DNA of 64,000 bases, taken from assembly GCA_013397435.1 (NCBI GenBank), contig VZRG01000757.1:146297-210296 (forward strand). Direction: 5' to 3'. Position numbers and translations under genes: made by a program. This stretch comes from Erythrocercus mccallii. Lineage: Eukaryota > Chordata > Aves > Passeriformes > Dicruridae. Positions 38,401-50,400 of the stretch are shown piece by piece. Below the pieces are notes generated by a model. It was given only the letters and a program-made list of their open reading frames with translations, did no database searches and was not told where the DNA came from. Numbering within the stretch: position 1 is the first letter of the stretch; each line of letters opens with the position of its first letter.

Positions 38401-41400
38401 TTAGAAAATCAAGCATGCCCATGCACAGAGTGATTTCAAAAAATCAACTGTGCTGGCTGAGCAGGCAAATCAGGCATTCCTAGTCATTCCTTTTAAAACC
38501 TGATCTGTGAGTGTTCTTCAGAGCTTCAGCGGTAAGCCACTGTTCATAGATGCTAGAATAGTTTGAGGTGGAAGCAGTCTTTTAAAGGTCATTTAGTGCA
38601 ACCCTCTGGCAATGAGTAGGGACATCTTTTCACTAGATTAGATTGCTCAGAACCCTGTCCGACCTGTTCTTACCTCTCTGGGTAACCAGAACCCTCTCTG
38701 TTGGCCTCAAGAAAGCAAGTATTTCATATTTCAATGTTTTATTTAGGTTTTGGAGTTGAGAACATGGCAACAGCAATGGATGAAGACCTGGAAGAGGAAC
38801 TGGATGAAAAAGATGAGAAATCCATGATGTGCCCCCCTGGCATGCATAAATGGAAGCTGGAGCAATGTATGGTGTGCACTGTATGTGGAGATTGCACAGG
38901 CTATGGAGCCAGCTGTGTTAGTAGCGGGCGCCCTGATAGAGTACCTGGAGGGTAAGCAAATGTGTGAGAATGTGGGTGGTACAGTGAGTTGGATGGCTAA
39001 AGCACTTCTGGAATGTGAACTGAGTTGAAATTTCCATCTAAAGTAACTTTATAGATAAATATATAGTTGTATGTTGCTTTTAAAATCAGAAATAGCTTAA
39101 AATTTCTGTAAATAGGTTGTGGCTGCAAGTGATTTAGTTTTAAAAACTTTTTTTTACTTTATCATGGAGTTCTTTGCTAGAAGTTGTTGTATATGACAAC
39201 AATATAATTTCTGTCTGACAGCTGCTGGTGCAGGGTAACCTTTCTTCATCCTGTGTTGGAATTTTTTTATCTTGCTGTTCGTGTTGCTTTTATCTGTTAC
39301 GTCTTAGTTGAGCTGCAGAGAGCCTCTGCATTACCATTACTATTTCTTCAGCATTTTGTGTGCTCACTGTTTCCTTGTTCATGTTTTCATGTGGTGTACA
39401 TTAAATAAAGAAAAGTTAATGCTGAGAAGTCAATTCAGTAGCCAGCCAGTTCCTGACACCATGCAACAGCAGCTAGGATTTAAACTAGCTGTTCTTCCTG
39501 TTTACCTCAGGAAAATTTGCATGTCCACAGATAGAACATAGTAATAATCTATGTTTTCATTACAAAGGCATCAGTAATGCACAAAAATAAAAAATAGTGA
39601 TATGGCAACTCTGTTTGCTGCAGAATCTGTGGCTGTGGCTCAGGTGAGTCAGGTTGTGCTGTGTGTGGCTGCTGCAAGGCCTGTGCTAGAGAACTGGATG
39701 GCCAGGAAGCAAGGCAAAGAGGAATCCTTGATGCTGTAAAAGAGATGATACCTTTAGACCTCTTGCTGGGTAAGTGATATGAAATTAGCAAAATGGCTTT
39801 TAATTTTCATTTTTACTGCACTGCTTTTTCTTCAGTACATTTGTTTACACACTATTGTTACAGGACAGTTTTAGTATAATATTGTTAAAATGGTCCTTAA
39901 CAGTCAGATTTATTTATTGTTGCTATAGCAAAGTGGAATCATTCTGTTAAGTGTTCTAAGCTTACTCTTACTATAGTCACCTGTGCCATTTGTGACCTGT
40001 GCAGTTATGATACTAATGCTGACACTGCAAAGTTGTTCTTGTCCTTTTTGATATCCTGAAAATTTTTCTGTAATGTTTTTATCAGGATTTAAGCATTCTT
40101 AAACTAAAACATGGCTAAGTCCTGTAAAGCCTTTTAAGAATATAAACTATCGAAGACTTGACTGAATAATACTTTCTGAAACTTTTCAGGAGAGGAGATA
40201 ACCATGACAACACAACTATATATATGTATATGCCTAAGTACTACTTAGTGATGATGGAATTGTCAGATTCATGAAAACCAGGAAATTAGGAGATAAAGCT
40301 TAGAACTCCTCCAAATTTACTCGAATCCTTTTTGTTTATTGTCAGGGCCATGTAAAGAGCAGCTAGTAAGTAGGTTTTCAGTTTTCATTTACTTTACTTC
40401 TTCTAGGGTTTATTGCCACCATAACAATTTTAAGGATAATTTTATGTATTTTATTTTCTCAATCTATTTAGCTGTCCCTGTTCCTGGAGTTAATATTGAA
40501 GAACACCTTCAGCTGCGACAAGAAGAAAAGCGGCAACGTGTAATTAGGAGACATAGAGTGGAAGAAGGAAGAGGTGAGTGACTTATTGAGAAGGGGCTTG
40601 AATAGCTTAAGAAACTTCTGTTTTCTAAGAATGAAAATAGTCTTCCTCCAGTGAGCCTGTACAGTACTCAAACTAAATCAGATCCTAAGCATGTTATATA
40701 GCATGCTTTTAGAAAATGGTGGAAAATCTAGGTGTTTAACAAAGTCTACACATAAGAATTAGAATTTTAATGATGAAAAGGAGCATTTTATATCACTTTC
40801 ACAGGTCAGGGGTTTTTTTTTCTGTTTCCTGGTTGAATGATTGTTTTTTAAAATGTAGATCTTAAAACATCTGTATGAAGAAAGGACTACAAGCCTGTCC
40901 TGTGCTATTTACCTATTACATGAATTATCTAATTACTGTAGTAAATTATTCAATTTCTGTTGTATAATAGGCAGAATTTTTCTTCTATGAAATGAACTTT
41001 ACTGTATTTGCATGAGTATATTCACACAGACTGAATTAAAAAATAAAACACCACTGCAACATTTCAAAATTTTCTTGTTTTATCTACCTCGCTGTTGATT
41101 TTCCACACAAACAATAATGTACCTTAAGAACTTTTCAGTACTCTTCATGTTCTAAAATACCTCGGTCAAATTAAATTTGAGAAAATTAGACTGATGTAAA
41201 CTGTAGTATTTTTGTGAAGCGTGATGAGGTGGTTGCTAAGATCATTGTGTGTTGAGAAGAGGAATAACTTACTTGGACATGTGCTCGTTCAAGTTCCTGC
41301 TCTGTTACTAAATACCACCTTGATTCTTTTATGAATTAGATACTGGTTTTACTTGAATACAAAATGTGCCTTGTAATCCAAATCACTTCCTAGACTGCCA

Positions 41401-44400
41401 GTGAAACTTGTGATGTAAACTGTGTTTTTATTTCATTTGCATTAAGAAGTAGCTGGCTTTAACCACAAATAAGGAGCAACAAGAAAGAGAAAGCTTGTAG
41501 TTGCCTATGCATATGGAAAAGGATGGAATATTTATTTTTCTTGGCATCTCTGTGGCTAATTTTAGCTGTGAGATGAAGAGAGGAAGCCTTTGTTTAGGTA
41601 ATGTCAGAGTTGCTGCATGCTGCTGGCAAATGTTAGATGCAGCTAACAACTTTTTCCTGAATCCTAATTAAATGCTCAGGCATTATTAAAAGGTGTTGCT
41701 GTTCAGCCCATCAGTGATGACAGTGCTGGGAGGTAAATTTCAGTTAAAAGAAAAAAGAGTGGCAGAGAAAAATTTACATTTGCTTCTATTTCTGTGGTTA
41801 GAAGTAGAACCAGAGCAGCTTATGCCTTCTGTATGCCATCTGTTTCAAAAAGCAAAAAAAATCAGTTGAACAGTATCAGGAATGTACTATTATGGTTGGT
41901 TTTATAGATGTATGGGTGAAAGGAAATTGTAGCTAGGTGGGGATTAGTCTCTTCTCCCAGGCAACCAGTGACAGGACAGGAGGACACAGTCTTACACTGC
42001 TCTAGGGGAGGTTTAGGCTGGACATTTGGAAGTTCTTCAGAGAGAGGGTGATTGGGAATTGGAATGGGCTGCCCAGGGAGGTGGTAGAGTCACCATCCCT
42101 GAAGGTGTTTAAGGGAAGACTGGATGTGGCACTTAGTACCATGGTCTAGTTGACACGGGGGTATTTGACCATAGGTTGGGCTTGATAATCTCAAAGGTCT
42201 TTTCCAACCTAGTTGATCCTGTGATTCTGTATAGGGACTGTAACTAAAATGATATTGTTGGCCAGCTTGTGGAACACGTTTGTGTTACATTCTCTTATCT
42301 AAAGAGCCTTGAAATACAATACCTGTGTGGCTGTGGGAGGTAGTGGGTATGCCAGTCTGGAAGGGTTGGAGATTAGTCTCCTGTTTTGGTTCAGAATGAC
42401 TTCTTGTGATAAAGCTAGGAGCAGTGTTTCACATATACTTAGAGTTCTTGATTTACATAATCAGGTATGAGTATTTGATTTGATAATCAATCTTGATTTG
42501 CATAATCAGATTAAAGAGCTTTTTTGCTTCTCCATCCAAATGCTACTGTTTTTCATTGAAGAGTTGGTACAAGAAGTAGCACCATTCTTGACAACTCTTA
42601 CAATGCTGCTCTTTTCATAAGAGAGAATGAGAATGTTTAAATAATCTATATTTTTTGTACAACAGGTTTTGCAGTCTGATAAAACATAGTTATAACAATG
42701 ATAAAAGAACAGGCAGATTACTTGTTGCTTAGTTTTCCCAAGAATTCTAGTATTTGTGCATATATAACTGAACAAATCCATGCTAATGAGTAGCTGTTTG
42801 GAGATCCAAAGAAAACTTTGAACCTTTCAATGTTATGAAAACACTGCTTAGTTAGATAAAGGCCAAACCAGCTCTTTAGGGCCTTTTCTTAAGGTACACA
42901 CTGTTTAGTTTGTCAAGAGTCTGATTTCTGGGTTATTTAGTGTGTACATGTGTGTCTTTTGTTCTTTTATAAGAAATAAAGCATAGTTTATGATAGTCAA
43001 GAACAGAATCCATCACTGAACATTGCTGCACACTCTTTAGTTCCAAGTGGTAACCTTTGTTTGATACAAATATTTTCAGTAAATCTTGTATGTCTTGTAA
43101 ACAAGAGGACTATGAAAGCTTTAAAAATACAGGAATATTTCATTCATAAAACAGTCGTGCAAATAAATCACAAAGAAATCTTTCACCCATTTGCCCACTG
43201 AATGTGTTGAAATAGGACTAAAGTTTAGGAGAGAGGTGTAAGAGCACAAGTGCTGGAATTGTACTGATATTTAAGTTGTCTAATTGTTTGTGCTTCTTTA
43301 CCAAAGCTCTGGATTTAGTCCTGTTACAGTGAGCTCTGATATAAAAATATGTTCTTGGGGTCCATTTGAATTAAGAGCAAAGGTGATGGTTATATCTGCA
43401 GGTGTGACAATCATTTAATTCCTTCACAAGATCAGTTGTGGCCTCTTGTATTGAAGAGGATAAGAATGCTCATGTTTAGTTGCATTTATCTGAAAAAGCT
43501 AACTCTGAATTTGAATGTTCTGGGTATAAGTAGTTGTTGTTAATTGCTGCAATATCAATGACCTGGTTCAATGTTACTGTCACAAGCAATTAACTCACTT
43601 CTCAAACATCATCCAAGTCACCTGCTAGTGTTGTAAGGGACCTGTATACATGCTGCTCAGTAGCAGCAGCACACTAAGTAACTTCAGGAATTTTACGTGG
43701 TTATGCTGAAGATTTCTTGGTTTTTGTTTTTACCTTGAAATGAGTCACAAACTATAGTTGCTGTGATGGAATTATAACCAGCTAATAATTTTTATGTTTC
43801 AAATCAGTTATTCATGTTACTGTATTCAAGAAAGAAATTCTTTTTTAGTGAAAAAAAATAGATCCTTTAAATTTATAGTGGGTAAAAAGTGTTTGTTTGA
43901 GATAATTAACTATTTAAAAAATATATAAGTTCCTTAATATTTATTATGGTTTTTTTCTCTTTTCTGCACACAAGTCACTGTGACAAGTAGTGAAGAGGCC
44001 TCAAAATCAATTCCATCAATTTTTGAGTTGGGTGTACTGAGAAATAAAACCAACTATATTAATCACAACTTCTATGCTAAATCATAGTATCTCTGCATAA
44101 TTATTGATGGAATTATCTCAGCTCTTCACTGTCTCCGTTCTTCTGGTGAGAAGTGAAGGAGCTGATTTTCCGTATGGTGTTCTTTGTCCTTCAAGCTGGT
44201 TTGGGACTTGATGAGTGTAATGAGAGATGAACATGGAAATAGCTGCACTTCATTGTTTTCTGTGGCAATGAGGAAGTTTTGTATGTTATAGTATGTTTAG
44301 AACATGGTTAATTATTTTTACTTTTCTGTGAAACTGATTTTTTTCATCATGGGGGCATTAAATTATGCCTTAAAGGATGATAGAAATCTGAAGGCCACAT

Positions 44401-47400
44401 TGTACAATTAATGTAATGAACCTAAGACTAGCATTTTCTGAGAGAGCTAATCTTGAAAGCTGTTCATGAGACTTTTTCAGATTGGTATTTGAAGTAATAG
44501 AAGTTGTAATAGTCAAAGATTTCAATTTATCACTTGAAGATAATTCTGAGGGGTTTTTTTCAAAAGGTGATGAGAATGTTAAAATAGCTTTTTAAACTAT
44601 TTAATTAATAACCAAAAAATACAGAGATGGTTCTTGATGTAGTGATAATAAATGGTCTCATGCTTCACTGGTATTTCACTACTACTCTTTCTCCTATGAT
44701 GTAAAAATCTCTAGATGATCATTACTGAGATGCAGATTTGGTGTGTAATTAAGCAAAGTTTAGCTTTTGATGCCCTTACAGAAAAGGAAAATTAATTTCC
44801 ATCAGTCTTATCCTAATTGCAACAACAAAGAACCCACAGCAAATTGATTAATTTTAGTCCAAGCTGCTCTGTTTTAAGACAATATTATCTGAGGCTGTCT
44901 AGATTTGGGCATTTTCTCATTTTTCTGAAGTGTGACTGATTCAGTTAATTCAGTTATTAGTTTTACCATGATAGGCTAATTATCATATAAGTCTGTTTAA
45001 TATCTGCACAAACCGCTCTGAACTTGGAATCAGTTTGTCCGTTCATTGCTGAACATATACCTAAATATACAGCAGAGCTAGCTGTACAAGTGCAATATTA
45101 AGTGTAATGTTGCTTGTTAAATAATTGTGCAGCTTCTTTTTATGGTTTTGGTTAAGTATTTATTTTGATGCTTTCAGGATTACTTTTGTTTCAAAGTTCT
45201 TTAAACAAACCAAAACAAATCAAAACCTTTTCACTTGAAAGAATGCTGAACACACACATGACTTTTTAAGAATGTTTTCAAGAGAAAGCTGTATGCCTTT
45301 GCCCCTAATGACCATCAGGTATGGTTCTATGAAGTTACATTGTTGCACTTGAGTCCCTGATTCCTTTCTGAAAGAGCTAATTATTGTTTTTAAAACTCAT
45401 TAAAGTAAAAATATTTTTAAAGTAAAAGTATTTTTAAAGTAAAAATATAGTTTCAGAAATCAGATTTGTAGCAGACTCAATGAGAACAGTTCTGGTTGAT
45501 ATTTGCTGTTTTAATTTACTTCATGTATTTATGTGTAGAAATGCATCTTTCATATTTATTTAACAATATATACAAAGTCAAGTATTCAGAATGGAAAAAG
45601 GATCAAAATTAAGATTATCAGAAACCTTTCTTCCATCTCCTTCTCTTATTACTCTCATATTGCCCTGCATGCTTGTTTTGGCTAGTGTGCATCTCCTTTT
45701 CTCCTTTAAAAGGCCATAATTTTCCTTCCACATCTGATTTGTACAATTTAAATATTGTTTTAAGACTGCAGGAAGAGACACATATCCTGTCTTTATTTTC
45801 AATGTTTTGAACAAAAGAAGCAAACTGCAATTAAACGTAGTGCCTGCAAAACATGATGTTTTTGCCTTAATAATACATTTCTAGTCACAGTCTGAAAAAT
45901 ACTGTTTTAAAGAACATGCACCATTACTATTAACTCTGCCTCATAAGAATATTAAATTTTGTTTCCTTTAAGGCTTTATAGGTGGGATATTATCTCACTA
46001 TAATGTTTTCCACTTCTAGTGGAACTGAAGAAAAGCATTTGTCTCCAGTTCCATTTTCTGAAGTATTTTCCTTCAAAATTTGCAACGTGTTGACCTATTA
46101 GATAGCTAGTTTCCTATATTAGGGTTTTATCTCCCTATTTATTACTAAAAAAAACCAGGAAAAACATGCCTTCCCCAAAAAAGCACTTGGTAGCCAGAAA
46201 TAGGTTTTTGCAACAGAGGATATGATCCAACCTCAGACTTTGCTCTGCAACCTGAATTTATACTTTTCTTTATGTATGTGGCATCATGTGCTGTTTATTC
46301 AGGTAGCCTGCTGTGTTCAGTGCACTGGTACAGATGTCAGCATTTGAGATAATTGATTTCAGTCTCCTACAATCACAACTTGCCAAATAGTACTTGTTTA
46401 GAGTGAGGTACTAGAAGGAATCAAAGTATGTGTGATGTAAAGTCAAAATTAAACTCTTTCGGAGTTGTGCCTAAGAACTGAGATGACCAAGAGTGTCAAA
46501 GCATGTAAGTACATGTGGAATGAAATAATTGTATACATTTTTCTGAAGTCCCCTGCATTATTTAATAAATGCATTCTGTTTGGAGAAAATGAATATTTTT
46601 TTGTGGTTAAATAGCCTTTTTTTATGCTTTGAATTCCCTGTCAAACAACATTCATTTGGAAAAGTGTGGACCCAGAAAGGAAAGCAACTCTTGACATTTC
46701 AGCTAGGGCTGTTCAGCATCTCAGCTCAGCTATGGAAAAACAGTCTGTGAAGGGAGAGAATGAATGTCATTTTGCATCATATAGCGACTGATATAAAATA
46801 GCTCTGTAGTCTGCCAGTGACTCCTCTTTGCTTGTCTCTGTCACTTGATCTGGTAGAAACTAGTAATAGAGTGTTAATCCCCGTGCAGATGTATCTTAGG
46901 GGCTTCTGGAATAGTTTTCCAAATAATGCTCTGCAGGCATTTTTTAAACAAATTAATGGAAGCATCTAATGCATGGCTGGATTGTTCCACCAGAATATTC
47001 TCAACACCTAAACTTTGCTCCCTTTGTACAGGCAACCTCAGATGCAAGCAGGAAGCAGATACGGTCTCCATGAATTGTTGCAGTGTTTTGTTGCCTGGGT
47101 TATTTCACAGGGAGAGGGAGGTACCTTGCACCTTGCCAGTACATGACCAAGGAGGCAGACATCACAATGCAATCAAAATGTGGATTTGATATTATTTTTG
47201 TAATTTCTTATTATGATCATGTTACAAATTTTTAGTGTGCACAAAAAGTCAAAGAAGATAACAGACATGTTACATGGATTTGGGTACAAATTACTGTGAA
47301 ATGGCAATCTATTGCATTTAACTTTATTTTGGAATCAAGTTCTTTACACAATGGTAAATGTAGAGTATATAGGAATACCAGAAGCAAAGATAAATCCTGC

Positions 47401-50400
47401 ATTGGTCAAAAGGTTAGATTTGTCACAGGATTGTTTTGTTGACTAGAAGAGTGAGATTCAGATGAGTAGCTTGGAAACTAATGGCAGCTGTGTGCTAACA
47501 CCATGCTGGAGCTGACAGCCTCTTATGCTTACTAATCCTCTGTCATAGTAATCTCCTGTAGTTCTTTTGCTCACCCTACTGTACTTCCCTCCGTGCTCCT
47601 GAAATTCTCTTTTGTTATCTTTGCTCTTAGCACTAAAATGCCAAAGGCTGGCTTGAGGGCTGTATCTTGTTCCACGCACTGATCGTTGTGGAAGCATTTC
47701 TTGGAGCTTTGGAATGTTTGCCTAAGTTATCTAGAGATCATTCAGTCATGCACAAATATTTTAGATCTACACTCTTCAAGCCACGCTCTTTGCAGTCCTT
47801 GCATCTCTCTTTGCAACTTTGCTAATCTGAGTTTCACTTTTGTCATGTTGTCCTATCCATTCTTTATTTCTTCAGATTTTAATTTCATTAGGAACTTTCC
47901 AGTAAGTCCTACTTCTTTTGCCTTACTTTCTCATGTTCTTCATTCACCTTTCCTCTGTATCATTCATCCTTCAGACATCTTTAGCTGTCATAATCTGCTT
48001 GTCATTCGTCTCTTCCCCTTTTTGCCTTTTCCTGGTTGCCTCAGGATACTCCTCACTATAACCCCTCCAACTTGTTAAGAAGCAAAATGTGGTGTAATTT
48101 TTTGCGTAAGTCAAAACTCGGGAAAGTAGAATATTAAACGTAGCGAGTGGTTTGGCAGAAAGTAATGGTTACCAAAAATGCATCTATTAAATGGAAGTTC
48201 CAATTCAGAGGAGGCTGTGAAAAGGGGGAGCACAATAGCAAGACAACTGAAGAAAGAATCTGTAAGATGCAGATAAATCAAAAGCAAATTATGATCCTTG
48301 ATTAGGAGAAGGAGCTCTGAATTAGCAAGAGGATTTGTTCTGGAATAAGGAGAGTCCAAATAAGTACAGTAGAACAAAAACAAAACTTCTATGCTGTGTG
48401 CAGAAACAAATATGACTGAGGAAGTTTAGGGCCATTATATTATCTAACACATTTGAACCTCTAAGCCAGGGGGGTAGACAGTAGTGTATTTATTTAGCAT
48501 TTTTCACTTTGTTTTTTAAGTAAATTCTAAAATTTGGGAACGTCTATGTATAGAGAAAGTTTCTTCATCTGAAGGTTCTAAAGCTACATAGATTCAGCCT
48601 AACTTCCACTTACATGCCTATCCAGAGTGTTTAGTATTAGTGAAAGAGAGGATGGTCTAAAGCTGGTAGCAGAAAACCTCAGGCAATGGGCATTTCTTAA
48701 AAGTTAATCTGCATTGTCTTGTTAATAAAGTTCAGCTAAGGAGTGAGAGTATCAATGAATTTGCAGAAGGAGGAATATTTGTATTCAAAGTTTCACCTAA
48801 GTTTTGCTATAACACAATAGCCTGATTTTGGGTGCTTTTGCTTACTGTTCATGGAAGGGCTGGATTTGGGAACCTGGGGAACTGAGTGTCACTTGGCAGA
48901 ATTAGTTGCTCTTTATTCATGGTTTATGTTGAATGTGAAACTTCTGAAAGGACAAGACATGTCAAAAAATTCTTGGAGGCTTGCTTTACCTATAAAACAG
49001 GAGAAATATAGATTTAAGAAACAAATTGCTTGTCCATGACCTGCTTATACTCAGCCTCATTCAAGCATAATATCTCACTGCCTAAGTTTAGATTTTTAAA
49101 AAGTAAAAGCAGTCTGGAAAAAAATTTAAATATATGTATATTGCTTTCTTTAAATCAAATCTTCTCTTGAAGACCTTTCAATAGATGGAAAAATATTTTT
49201 AAAATAAGTGGATTTCAAAATTACTAAGTAGATAAGAAGAGTCATATGATTTGAATAACTTTCTTCATGAAACATGGAACTTTTTCTTTAATAGTTATAA
49301 CTCTACATCTTAAATATAGTAATTGCAAACAAGTTTATGGTGATGGTTTTTAAATTTAGCATTGATCTTCGTCCAAATCAGTATTTTGAATATCATACTG
49401 TAGGATGTAAGGCTTGATAATTATTCTTTTATCTTGCAAAGACAGTAATGGGTATTCACTTTCAAATTTTACTCTAGTGTATGTTGTATTTCTGTTGCTT
49501 GCAGTACAGTTGCATACTTAGAAATTCAGGTAAAATTATCACAGTGGGATATTTATTGGCTCTTTGCAGAAGTTATCAAGAAGCTATCAAGAAGTGGCAA
49601 CTTTCTTGTATTTTAAGGTCTTTTGAATTTAAGAAAACAAGGTTATAATTATTATTCTTTTTGTTTTTCCATTGCTTTTAATTTGAATTTTGTTTAACAT
49701 ACTGTTTTAATTTTGTGAGCTTTCCTATGCATGTGCAAAATGTTTCTCCTCAGGCCCCCTTGTAATTCCTGGTCCTATTTTTATGAACCATCGAGAACAG
49801 GCTCTAGCCAGAATCAGACTCTCTCCAGCACCGCTAAAGCATAAACGGGACAAGCACAAAGGTATTTGGTCTTCCTTATTGACTAGGCTGGAAATAAACC
49901 CAGCCTCCCAGTCACTTCTTCCAGATGCTGCATCTGTCTTTTCCAAGAACTGCACAAAATGAGTTCTGCCTTTCTTTCTGTTAGTATCTTATTACCTGAG
50001 GAGAAAGAAAATGCATTAAAATGTTGACCTTTCTTTAGAAGTGTAAGTGTTCATTAGTCTGCATCATCTTTGTTTTTCTTTCCCCCTTTTTTTTTTATGG
50101 AATATGTGTTGTTCTTCTGTGTATCTTCTCATTTCTAATGCTGTCTCATTCTTGAGGTTATTTTTACTGCAGTAAACTTTACACGTTCGAGTGACTCAAG
50201 ACTGTTGCACTGCATTTCTGTTGGCTTTTTTTATCTTTTATGTTGTGTATTTGGGGTGGTTACTTGAACATAACAGTTCCAGGCTTGTTAATTTTGGCAT
50301 AAATCTTTTTATAGGTATGTTACCTTTCAACAAGCCCTTTTTAGGAATGAAATATTTGAAATAATGTAAACATTACTTTTTGCTAACTTTAAATGGGGAG

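Larger units (their letters stand above)
40574..49753 (+). other. Intron E16-E17 (9.2 kb, longest complete intron)
   Basis: Holds one CR1 3' end (41935-42232), a pair of near-identical 18-mers (42447 and 42492) and a 17-bp tandem repeat (45402-45449). The rest is AT-rich with no recognisable gene. Open frames at 46874-47189, 47686-48078 and 48111-48383 have no domain or splice-supported structure. A strong-looking donor near 46507 has no in-frame exon in front of it. Confidence 0.85.

Noticed and set aside
46478..46512. Possible 29-nt exon before a strong donor (cat|gtaagt)
   Set aside because: In the frame set by E16 it meets a stop at once, and the acceptor is poor.
47686..48078. 130-codon plus-strand open frame
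   Set aside because: Same pyrimidine-rich character; no domain and no supporting exon structure.
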